Assembly: GCA_900770265.1 (NCBI GenBank) | Contig: CAAGJR010000050.1 | Location: forward strand, 1-10,059 | DNA length: 10,059 bases | Source: an uncultured Acidaminococcus sp. | GTDB lineage: Bacteria > Bacillota > Negativicutes > Acidaminococcales > Acidaminococcaceae | Reading direction: 5' to 3' | Shown here: piece after piece, positions 1 through 5,420 of the stretch | Numbering within the stretch: the stretch's first letter is position 1 | Layout of the letters: each line of letters begins with the position of its first letter | Made by a program: the position numbers and the translations under genes | Notes under the pieces: model-generated | Database searches by the model: none | Told to the model about the DNA's origin: nothing | Seen by the model: only the letters and a program-made list of their open reading frames with translations

Positions 1-90
1 GAATTCACCGAAGTAAATTCTCCGTTCGACTTGCATGTGTTAAGCACGCCGCCAGCGTTCGTCCTGAGCCAGGATCAAACTCTCCAAAAT
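1..90 (-). rRNA. rrs: 16S ribosomal RNA, 5' end only (partial)
   Basis: Read on the minus strand, the sequence just inside position 90 carries the universal bacterial 16S 5' segment GAGAGTTTGATCCTGGCTCAG region (positions 66-86), followed by the GAACGCTGGCGGCGTGC and ACATGCAAGTCGAACGG blocks (roughly 27-65). The rest of the gene lies beyond the left edge. The mature 5' end is placed near 90 by analogy with other 16S genes; RNase processing could shift it by a few bases. The first variable stretch (1-26) resembles Acidaminococcaceae 16S as I remember it, which is the main taxonomic clue. The gene points the same way as all the protein genes here. Confidence 0.97.
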
Positions 91-257
91 AGAATTATTT
101 TGAAGAGCCGCTTGGCTCTCAAATACTAGCTTTGATTTTTTAACCTGGTTGTCATCCAGGTGACTCGATCTCATCACTAAAAGTGACTTGACCCGCACAT
201 CTGTCAACAATATTCAGTTCTCAAAGTTCGTCTTGCCGTCTTCGTGACGACTTCTAT
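91..257 (-). other. rRNA operon leader with several small hairpins
   Basis: This is the transcribed leader between the promoter-proximal start (about 250) and the 16S 5' end. It holds three clear inverted repeats: positions 174-186 (TCACT/AGTGA, 3-nt loop), 143-161 (ACCTGG/CCAGGT, 7-nt loop) and 102-120 (GAGAGCC/GGCTCTT). No ORF is credible. Such leaders usually form part of the RNase III processing stem with sequence after the 16S and carry antitermination signals. The partner strand lies outside the window, so the processing stem itself cannot be seen. Confidence 0.7.
213..230 (-). promoter_or_regulatory. boxA-like antitermination element in the rRNA leader
   Basis: The minus strand reads CGAACTTTGAGAACTGAA, close to the boxA-type sequence with core CTTTGAAAACT found ahead of 16S genes in Bacillota. 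It lies about 20-35 nt downstream of the expected start from the downstream rRNA promoter, as expected for a NusB/S10 loading site. The assignment rests on resemblance and position only. Confidence 0.5.
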
Positions 258-286
258 ATCTTACCAGACTTTCAAGGGTTTGTCAA
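258..286 (-). promoter_or_regulatory. rRNA operon promoter, downstream (P2), sigma-A type
   Basis: On the minus strand, a consensus -35 TTGACA (281-286) is followed by a 17-nt spacer and a -10 TAAGAT (258-263). The upstream flank is AT-rich (A/T tract at 287-300), consistent with an UP element. Transcription would begin near position 250 and run into the boxA-like leader and 16S rRNA. Confidence 0.85.
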
Positions 287-303
287 CAACTTTTTTCTCA
301 CAA

Positions 304-319
304 TGTTTCATGTGAAACA
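304..319. promoter_or_regulatory. parS-like ParB-binding site
   Basis: The 16-bp sequence TGTTTCATGTGAAACA matches the ParB box consensus TGTTNCACGTGAAACA at all defined positions but one (C to T in the central CACGTG). Arms TGTTTCA/TGAAACA are intact. It lies between the two rRNA promoters, about 18 bp upstream of the P2 -35 element and inside the transcript from P1. In Bacillota the rpsF/ssb/rpsR and purA/dnaB genes are often near oriC, where parS sites cluster. It is the only such site I noticed in the window. Whether ParB tolerates the single central change is unknown from sequence. Confidence 0.65.
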
Positions 320-348
320 GTTGCTGGACCGATGAGGTTCGGTGCGAT

Positions 349-367
349 GCTTTCTCAAAGAGAAAGC
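349..367 (-). other. Hairpin at the predicted 5' end of the P1 rRNA transcript
   Basis: A perfect 8-bp inverted repeat (GCTTTCTC / GAGAAAGC) with a 3-nt loop starts almost exactly where transcription from the upstream rRNA promoter should begin (about 367). The precursor RNA from that promoter would therefore open with a stable stem. No T-tract follows, so it is not a terminator. A second short stem (ACCGA/TCGGT) lies at 328-343. Confidence 0.55.
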
Positions 368-373
368 TTGTAT

Positions 374-402
374 AGTATAGCAAAAGTGGAGAAAGGTGTC
401 AA
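374..402 (-). promoter_or_regulatory. rRNA operon promoter, upstream (P1), sigma-A type
   Basis: On the minus strand, a perfect -35 TTGACA (397-402) and a -10 TATACT (374-379) are separated by exactly 17 nt. This matches the consensus better than P2. The -35 overlaps the 2-nt loop of an 18-bp perfect hairpin, and the spacer is one arm of that hairpin, so promoter and stem-loop share bases. The transcript would start near 367 and run through the parS-like site and P2 into the 16S gene. Confidence 0.8.
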
Positions 403-422
403 CACCTTTCTCCACTTTTTTT
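382..422. terminator. Perfect 18-bp stem-loop, likely bidirectional terminator after purA
   Basis: Positions 382-399 and 402-419 are exact reverse complements around a 2-nt loop. Read on the minus strand, the stem ends in four T residues, so it can act as a modest terminator for purB-purA readthrough before the rRNA operon. On the plus strand it is followed by seven T residues, a stronger terminator sense, although no plus-strand gene is evident. The same bases form the upstream rRNA promoter, so termination and initiation signals overlap. Confidence 0.6.
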
Positions 423-431
423 GTAATCATT

Positions 432-547
432 TGTGTCCCCCTGAAAGGGGGAAAGGACCCGCTTAGCGGGTAGGGGGTCTCACTTCGGGTGTGAGACCCC
501 TCCACCAGCCATTCGGCTGGTCCCCCTCCCCTTTCAGGGGGGGACAA
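432..547. repeat. R1 multi-hairpin intergenic repeat, copy 1
   Basis: This 116-bp element is made of consecutive small palindromes: CCCCCTGAAAGGGGG at 437-451; ACCCGCTTAGCGGGT at 457-471; a 10-bp stem GGGGTCTCAC/GTGAGACCCC within 474-500; CCAGCCATTCGGCTGG at 505-520; and a closing CCCCTTTCAGGGG block at 528-540. Its ends are inverted (TGTGTCCCCCTG against GGGGACAA). A second copy in the opposite orientation sits at 3316-3436. The first ~48 bp (436-483) match that copy except for a one-base indel. It lies in the purA 3' flank, between the stop codon and the stem-loop at 382-419. I do not recognise a named repeat family. Confidence 0.85.
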
Positions 548-558
548 GTCCCATTCTC

Positions 559-1848
559 TCAGAAGAATTCCTTCAGAGAGAACGTCTGATCCCGGTTGGG
601 GCCAACGGACACGATGCCGATTTCCACCCCTACCACTTCGCTCAGACGGGCCAGGTAAGCCTGGGCTTCCTTGGGCAGGTCTTCGTACTTGCGTACGCCG
701 GAAATGTCCTTCTTCCAGCCTTTGAACGTTTCATACACCGGTTTGGCCTTGGCCAGGATGCTCAGGTCTGCCGGTATGTGCTGGATGGGCTGCCCATCGA
801 TGGTCCAGCCGGTGCACATCTTGATTTCGTCCAGGCCGTCCAGGATATCCAGCCGGGTGATGGCCAGGGCATCCATGGAGTTCAGACGGGCTGCATACTT
901 CACCATGAAGGCATCCAGCCAGCCGCAGCGGCGGGGCCGCCCGGTGACGGTGCCGAATTCATGGCCGGTGTTCCGCAGATAGGTGCCGGGGCCGTCTGTA
1001 TCGAACAGTTCGCAGGTGAAGGGGCCTTCCCCTACACGGGTGGTATAGGCTTTCACCACGCCCACTACGTGATCGATGTAGCGGGGACCCACGCCGCTGC
1101 CGATGGCTGCATTGCCGGCAATGGGGTTGGAGCTGGTCACATACGGATACGTACCATAGTCGATATCCAGGAACGTTGCCTGGGCCCCTTCGAACAGCAC
1201 TTTCTTGCCGGCGTCGAAGATATCGCCCAGGGCCACGCTGGTGTCGGTCACATGGGGCCGCAGTTCTTCTGCATACTGCAGATAGGCCTTCAGCATGGGT
1301 TCGTATTCCAGGGGGTCTGCCCCGTATACTTTCGTGAACAGGGCATTCTTGGCATCCAGATTCCGTTTCAGTTTGGCAGCCAGTACGTCTTTGTTCAGCA
1401 GGTCGCACATGCGGATGCCGGTACGGGCCACTTTATCCATATAGCAGGGACCGATGCCGCCTTTGGTGGTACCGATCTTGGCATCGCCCAGAGCCGCTTC
1501 CTGCAGTTCATCCTGTTTTTCGTGGTACGGGAATACCACATGGGCCCGGTCGCTGATCAGCAGGTTGCTGGTGTCCACGCCCTTGGCTTTCATTTCGGCG
1601 ATTTCCTGCAGCACCACGCGGGGGTTGATCACAACCCCGTTGCCCAGGATGCAGGTCTTGTCGTTATACAGGATGCCGCTGGGCAGCAGCCGCAGTTTAT
1701 AAGCCACATCGTTGACCACCACCGTATGGCCGGCGTTGGAGCCGCCGGAATAACGGACCACCGCATCGGCCTGCTGGGCCAGATAGTCTACGATCTTGCC
1801 TTTGCCTTCGTCCCCCCATTGGGAACCGATCACTACAACAGATGACAT
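559..1848 (-). CDS. purA: Adenylosuccinate synthetase
   Basis: PurA joins aspartate to IMP using GTP, giving adenylosuccinate, the first committed step from IMP to AMP. The 429-residue product has the normal family length. Its N-terminal GTP-binding loop is QWGDEGKGK (10-18), with the catalytic Asp13 and the conserved His41 in GGSNAGHTV. Other family blocks are GGIGPCYMDKVARTG (130-144), FEGAQATFLDIDYGTYP (219-235), GTVTGRPRRCGWLD (299-312) and the C-terminal GPNRDQT (416-422). The Cys in GPCYMDK is uncommon, since many homologues have Ala or Ser there. The ATG at 1848 is preceded by AAGGAG seven bases upstream. It follows purB by 21 nt and shares the purB promoter, so the pair covers the purine steps around adenylosuccinate. 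Confidence 0.98.
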   Translation of the reverse strand: MSSVVVIGSQWGDEGKGKIVDYLAQQADAVVRYSGGSNAGHTVVVNDVAYKLRLLPSGILYNDKTCILGNGVVINPRVVLQEIAEMKAKGVDTSNLLISDRAHVVFPYHEKQDELQEAALGDAKIGTTKGGIGPCYMDKVARTGIRMCDLLNKDVLAAKLKRNLDAKNALFTKVYGADPLEYEPMLKAYLQYAEELRPHVTDTSVALGDIFDAGKKVLFEGAQATFLDIDYGTYPYVTSSNPIAGNAAIGSGVGPRYIDHVVGVVKAYTTRVGEGPFTCELFDTDGPGTYLRNTGHEFGTVTGRPRRCGWLDAFMVKYAARLNSMDALAITRLDILDGLDEIKMCTGWTIDGQPIQHIPADLSILAKAKPVYETFKGWKKDISGVRKYEDLPKEAQAYLARLSEVVGVEIGIVSVGPNRDQTFSLKEFF

Positions 1849-1869
1849 AGGGTAACTCCTTCTTTCGGA

Positions 1870-3162
1870 TTACAGACCAAACCGGGCGTAGATTTCGTCC
1901 AGATGTTTCAGCATATGTTTCGGTTCGAAGCAGGCTTCCACTTCTTCCTTGGTCAGATATTTGTCGATATCCGGGTCGGCTTCCACGTTGGTCTTGAAGT
2001 CGGCACCTTCCAGCCAGCGGGCCATGGCGTTGCGCTGTACCCACTTGTAGGCGTCTTCCCGCAGTACGCCTTTGCTTACCAGGGCGATCAGCAGGTTCTG
2101 GCTGTAGATCAGGCCGCCGGTCAGGTTCAGGTCTTTGATCATCTTGTCAGGATATACCAGCAGTTTGCCCAGGATGTCCTTCATCTTGCGCAGCATATGA
2201 TCCAGCAGGATGGTGGAATCCGGCAGGATGATCCGTTCTACGGAAGAATGGGAGATATCCCGTTCATGCCACAGTGCCACGTTCTCGATGGCGGCTTCGG
2301 CGTTGCCCCGCAGGACACGGGCCAGGCCGCAGACCTTTTCGCAGGTGATGGGGTTCCGTTTGTGAGGCATGGCGGAAGAACCCTTCTGGCCGGGAGCAAA
2401 GTATTCTTCGGCTTCCCGAACTTCGGTGCGCTGCAGGTGACGGATTTCCAGCGCCATCTTTTCCAGGGAAGCACCGCACACGGCGATGGTGCTCAGATAG
2501 AAGGCGTGGCGGTCTCTTTGTACAACCTGGTTGGCGACGGGCACAGGGGTCAGGCCCAGTTTTTCGCACACGTATTTTTCCACGAACGGGTCGATATTGG
2601 AGTAGGTGCCGATGGCGCCGCTCAGTTTACCCACGGAGATGTATTTCTTGGCCATTTCCAGCCGTTCGATGTTCCGTTCCGTTTCGCTCATCCACAGCAG
2701 GAACTTCAGGCCGAAGGTCATGGGTTCTGCATGGATCCCATGGGTACGGCCCACGCAGTAGGTGTATTTGTATTTCACAGCCTGGGCTTTCAGGATCTCG
2801 TGCAGTTCCTTTTCTTCCCGGATCAGGATTTCTGCAGAGTGTTTCATCATCATCCCCATGGCGGTATCTTTCACGTCATTGGAGGTCAGGCCTTTATGGA
2901 TATATTTGGAAGCATCCCCTACATGTTCAGCCACAGAAGTGAGCAGAGAAATGATGTCATGGTTGGTGGTCTTTTCGATTTCGTGCACCCGGTCCAGGTC
3001 GAAATCAGCTTTCGTCTGGATGTCATGCAGAGCATCATCGGGGACGATGCCCAGTTTGTTCATGGCTTCACAGGCCGTCACTTCAACCTTGACAATGTTG
3101 CGGTCTTCGTTTTCTTCCGTCCAGATGGAACCCATTTCTTTACTGGTATAACGTGGAATCAC
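1870..3162 (-). CDS. purB: Adenylosuccinate lyase
   Basis: PurB removes fumarate from adenylosuccinate to give AMP, and from SAICAR to give AICAR earlier in purine synthesis. The 430-residue protein belongs to the fumarase/aspartase superfamily. It shows the signature loop GSSAMPHKRNP (261-271) bearing the catalytic serine, the histidine block GRTHGIHAEP (138-147), GLTSNDVKDTA (91-101) and TTNHD (65-69). The start is GTG at 3160-3162, with AAGGAGG seven bases upstream; no in-frame ATG fits better. It has its own promoter and is separated from the upstream dnaB gene by a terminator and an R1 repeat. purA follows 21 nt downstream with its own ribosome binding site. Confidence 0.98.
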   Translation of the reverse strand: MIPRYTSKEMGSIWTEENEDRNIVKVEVTACEAMNKLGIVPDDALHDIQTKADFDLDRVHEIEKTTNHDIISLLTSVAEHVGDASKYIHKGLTSNDVKDTAMGMMMKHSAEILIREEKELHEILKAQAVKYKYTYCVGRTHGIHAEPMTFGLKFLLWMSETERNIERLEMAKKYISVGKLSGAIGTYSNIDPFVEKYVCEKLGLTPVPVANQVVQRDRHAFYLSTIAVCGASLEKMALEIRHLQRTEVREAEEYFAPGQKGSSAMPHKRNPITCEKVCGLARVLRGNAEAAIENVALWHERDISHSSVERIILPDSTILLDHMLRKMKDILGKLLVYPDKMIKDLNLTGGLIYSQNLLIALVSKGVLREDAYKWVQRNAMARWLEGADFKTNVEADPDIDKYLTKEEVEACFEPKHMLKHLDEIYARFGL

Positions 3163-3235
3163 AATACTTCCTCCTTAGGTATAGACAAAAAAATGGCATA
3201 ACGCGAGAACACACCGTCCCCGCTGCATATAGTTT

Positions 3236-3264
3236 ATTGTATCATTTTACCGAACGTATAGCAA
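3236..3264 (-). promoter_or_regulatory. purB-purA promoter, sigma-A type
   Basis: On the minus strand, -35 TTGCTA (3259-3264) and -10 TACAAT (3236-3241) are separated by exactly 17 nt. The transcript would start near 3229, giving a leader of about 65 nt before the purB GTG. That leader shows no recognisable purine riboswitch core or strong terminator, so any purine control would probably be by a repressor. I saw no clear PurR-type or PurBox operator. Confidence 0.75.
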
Positions 3265-3289
3265 TGAGAAGTATATTTTGTTTGTGCAA

Positions 3290-3316
3290 TAAAAAAGCCC
3301 CCAAAAGGGGACTTTT
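3290..3316 (-). terminator. Rho-independent terminator after dnaB
   Basis: On the minus strand a stem of AAAAAG plus CCCC pairs (one internal C-A mismatch, four-base loop) is followed by six T residues (rc of 3291-3296). It lies just downstream of the R1 copy that abuts the dnaB stop codon and just upstream of the purB promoter. This separates the yybS-gdpP-rplI-dnaB transcript from purB-purA. Confidence 0.75.
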
Positions 3317-3436
3317 TGTCCTCCCCTGAAAGGGGAGGGGGACCGTTGCGCTCCAGCGCAATGGTGGTGGGGTCTTACACCAGGTGTGAGACCCCCTACC
3401 CGCAAGCGGGTCCTTTCCCCCTTTCAGGGGGACACA
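3316..3436. repeat. R1 multi-hairpin intergenic repeat, copy 2 (inverted relative to copy 1)
   Basis: This 121-bp element is the reverse-oriented counterpart of the one at 432-547. Its strongly conserved half lies at the right (about 3386-3432). The large stem at 3370-3396 (GGGGTCTTACACC / GGTGTGAGACCCC) keeps pairing with one G-T wobble. The hairpin that is CCAGCC/GGCTGG in copy 1 is replaced by a longer CCGTTGCGC / GCGCAATGG stem at 3343-3364, so shape is kept while sequence differs. It begins within the T-tract side of the dnaB terminator and ends two bases from the dnaB stop codon. Confidence 0.85.
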
Positions 3437-3438
3437 GG

Positions 3439-4770
3439 TTACTCATGTTTGCTGCTGAGATCGTAGAATCTCGTGATATCCTTCCGGAAGAACAGGGGAA
3501 CCGTGCCCACGGCACCGTTCCGGTGCTTGGCCACGATCAGTTCCGCCACGTTCTTCTGGTCGGTGTCCGGGTTGTAGTAATCGTCCCGGTAGATGAAGCA
3601 TACGATATCGGCGTCCTGTTCCAGGGCCCCGGATTCACGCAGGTCGCTCAGCATGGGCCGTTTGCTGGTCCGCTGTTCCACGCTCCGGCTCAGCTGGGAC
3701 AGGGCAATCACCGGGACGTTCAGTTCCCGGGCCAGTCCCTTCAGGGACCGGGAGATGTCACTCATTTCCTGCTGCCGGTTGTCGCTGCTCCGTTTGCTGG
3801 ACCCCTGCATCAGCTGCAGATAGTCCACGATGATCAGATCGAGCCCGTTCTCGTTCTTCCAGCGCCGGGCCTTGCTGCGCATCTCCAGGGCCGTCATGCC
3901 CGGCGTATCGTCCAGCATGATCTTGGCGTTGCTCAGGTTGTCCGCCGCCTGCACCAGCTTCGGCCATTCGCTTTCCTGCAGCTGGCCGATCCGCAGCCGG
4001 GAGGCATCGATCTGGGCCTGGGAGCACAGAAGCCGCTGTACCAGCTGCTCCTTGCTCATTTCCAGGGAGAAGAACGCCACGGATTTGCCGCCCTTCAGAG
4101 CCACATGTTCCGCAATGTTCAGCACCAGGGACGATTTCCCCATGGAAGGACGGGCCGCCACGATGATCAGATCAGAAGGCTGCAGCCCGCTGGTCATCTT
4201 GTCGAAATCGTTGAAGCCCGTGGGCAGCCCCGTAAACGCCTCTTTGGAATCGTACAGTTCCTCGATCCGGGCCATGGCGCTCTTCACCACGTCCTTGATC
4301 TTCGTCACTCCGTTGGCGTGTTTCCGGTTGGCCACCGCCAAAATCTTCTGTTCCGCCTGGTCGATGGTCTGGCTGATGTCCTCGTCCTCTTCGTAGCCTT
4401 CGGCCACCACGTCGGTGGCAGCGTTGATCAGCTGCCGGCGCAGGGACTTTTCCTCTACGATCTTGGCGTGGTACACCACGTTGGCCGCCGTGGGTACCGC
4501 ATTGCTCAGGGCCGTGATGGTGGCCGTGCCACCCACGGTATCCAGTTTGCCCATCTTGCGCAGCTCTTCTGTCACCGTGACCAGGTCCACGGCCTCGTTG
4601 CGGCTGTGGAGGTCCATGATGGCAGAAAAGATGATCCGGTCATCCGGGCGGTAGAAATCGTCCTCCGTCAGGATCTCCCCGGCTTTATCGATGGCTTCCC
4701 GGCTGATGAGCATGGCCCCCAGCACACTCTGTTCCGCCTCAATATTCTGGGGTGGGATACGTTCTTCCAA
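3439..4770 (-). CDS. dnaB: Replicative DNA helicase DnaB (DnaC in Bacillus naming)
   Basis: This hexameric 5'-3' helicase unwinds DNA at the replication fork and recruits primase. With the start chosen here the protein is 443 residues, close to family norm. The N-terminal domain (about 7-105) opens with ERIPPQNIEAEQSVLGAML, a hallmark start. The RecA-like domain has Walker A ARPSMGKS (206-213), FSLEMS (234-239), Walker B LIIVDYLQLM (312-321), SQLSR (358-362) and the arginine-finger block KHRNG (415-419). No intein is present. A longer frame reaches a TTG at 4791, but the Shine-Dalgarno AAGGAGGT (4778-4785) would then lie inside the gene. The TTG at 4768-4770, eight bases after GGAGG, is preferred. 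An R2 repeat fills the gap after rplI. No convincing separate promoter is visible, so it is probably co-transcribed with rplI. Confidence 0.96.
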   Translation of the reverse strand: MEERIPPQNIEAEQSVLGAMLISREAIDKAGEILTEDDFYRPDDRIIFSAIMDLHSRNEAVDLVTVTEELRKMGKLDTVGGTATITALSNAVPTAANVVYHAKIVEEKSLRRQLINAATDVVAEGYEEDEDISQTIDQAEQKILAVANRKHANGVTKIKDVVKSAMARIEELYDSKEAFTGLPTGFNDFDKMTSGLQPSDLIIVAARPSMGKSSLVLNIAEHVALKGGKSVAFFSLEMSKEQLVQRLLCSQAQIDASRLRIGQLQESEWPKLVQAADNLSNAKIMLDDTPGMTALEMRSKARRWKNENGLDLIIVDYLQLMQGSSKRSSDNRQQEMSDISRSLKGLARELNVPVIALSQLSRSVEQRTSKRPMLSDLRESGALEQDADIVCFIYRDDYYNPDTDQKNVAELIVAKHRNGAVGTVPLFFRKDITRFYDLSSKHE

Positions 4771-4818
4771 ATTACGGACCTCCTTTACCAATACAAAGCC
4801 CTGTTACAGGCCACGGAA

Positions 4819-4947
4819 GGGCGCACCGGGCGACACGGCAAAGCCGGTCTTGGTGCGCCCCTACGGATATCGAACCATTTGATTATAATTGAAGAATTGC
4901 CGTAGGGGCTTACCAAGGGTCCCGCAGGGATCCCGCCCGGTAAGCCC
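4819..4947. repeat. R2 dyad repeat, copy A, between rplI and dnaB
   Basis: This 129-bp dyad consists of two 48-bp half-units in inverted orientation (4819-4866 and 4900-4947) around a 33-nt AT-rich spacer. Each half folds on itself: the left has outer arms GGGCGCACC/GGTGCGCCC around a CGGC-AAA-GCCG hairpin; the right has GGGCTTACC/GGTAAGCCC arms (read on the minus strand) around a GGGTCCC-type hairpin. The halves meet through CCCCTACGG/CCGTAGGGG, which can pair across the spacer to make a large cruciform. It occupies nearly all of the 197 nt between rplI and the chosen dnaB start. A related copy lies at 8450-8578. Confidence 0.85.
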
Positions 4948-4967
4948 GTCCCGGCCGCCCGGAGGGC

Positions 4968-5420
4968 TTATTCTTCCGTTTCTACGACGACTTTGAATTT
5001 CGCCGTTACATCCGGCAGCAGTTTCGCCGTAGCGGTGTATTCGCCCGGGCTCTTGATGGTACTGGGCACTTCGATCTTGCGCCGGTCCACGCCTTCCATG
5101 CCGGTCTGGGTCAGCAGGGCATCCGCCACATCCTTGGAGGCGATGGAACCGAACAGCTTGCCGTTGGCCCCCACCTTCACCTTCATGTGCAGCACCACTT
5201 TTTCCAGCTGGGCGGCCAGGATCACCGCTTCGTCGTGGGCCTGGGCAGCCCGGTGTTTCGCCACCTTCATATCCTGTTTGGCCTGGTTCACGTTCCGGGT
5301 GGTCGCTTCTTCCGCCATGCCCCGGGGGATCAGATAGTTCCGGCCATACCCTTCGGCCGTTTCGATGATTTCGCCTTTTTTACCCAACTTCTTGATGTCC
5401 TGCAACAGGATTACCTTCAT
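4968..5420 (-). CDS. rplI: 50S ribosomal protein L9
   Basis: L9 binds 23S rRNA near the base of the L1 stalk and helps maintain reading frame. The 150-residue protein has the typical length. Its N-terminal rRNA-binding domain (1-52) starts MKVILLQDIKKLGKKGE and contains the signature GYGRNYLIPRGMA (24-36). A long connecting helix rich in Ala/Lys/Gln (about 43-75) leads to a C-terminal domain (about 78-148). The ATG at 5420 has AAGGAG ten bases upstream. The start lies inside the end of gdpP: the two genes overlap by 41 nt in different frames, suggesting translational coupling. dnaB follows after an R2 repeat. Confidence 0.97.
   Translation of the reverse strand: MKVILLQDIKKLGKKGEIIETAEGYGRNYLIPRGMAEEATTRNVNQAKQDMKVAKHRAAQAHDEAVILAAQLEKVVLHMKVKVGANGKLFGSIASKDVADALLTQTGMEGVDRRKIEVPSTIKSPGEYTATAKLLPDVTAKFKVVVETEE

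Noticed and set aside
202..207. Third TTGACA in the rRNA leader as an additional promoter
   Set aside because: No -10-like hexamer is found 16-18 nt downstream on the minus strand. It lies inside the leader just after the boxA-like element.
308..547. 79-codon minus-strand frame downstream of purA
   Set aside because: It translates the R1 repeat, the terminator hairpin and the rRNA promoter region. No credible ribosome binding site; not coding.
432..547. CRISPR array or tRNA in the hairpin-rich R1 region
   Set aside because: The palindromes are different from one another with no regular repeat-spacer spacing, and no cloverleaf with anticodon or T-loop is present.
1433..1441. DnaA-box-like TTATCCATA inside purA
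   Set aside because: A single site with a mismatch inside a conserved coding region, with no neighbouring boxes or AT-rich unwinding element, does not support an origin.
778..1845. Long plus-strand open frame of 355 codons opposite purA
   Set aside because: It is the antisense of a well-supported purA gene and is rich in His/Gly/Gln, typical of a shadow frame in GC-rich DNA. No ribosome binding site or recognisable domain is seen.
1903..3201. Plus-strand open frame of 432 codons opposite purB
   Set aside because: Its composition (Phe, His, Gln) and exact overlap with the conserved lyase show it is a reverse-strand shadow.
3163..3230. Purine riboswitch in the purB leader
   Set aside because: The leader is only about 65 nt and lacks the three-stem junction pattern and an attenuator hairpin; nothing beyond the ribosome binding site was seen.
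4882..4889. TATAAT in the spacer of R2 copy A as a dnaB promoter
   Set aside because: The motif occurs on both strands, but no -35 element is found at 16-18 nt in either direction, only the GC-rich repeat arm.
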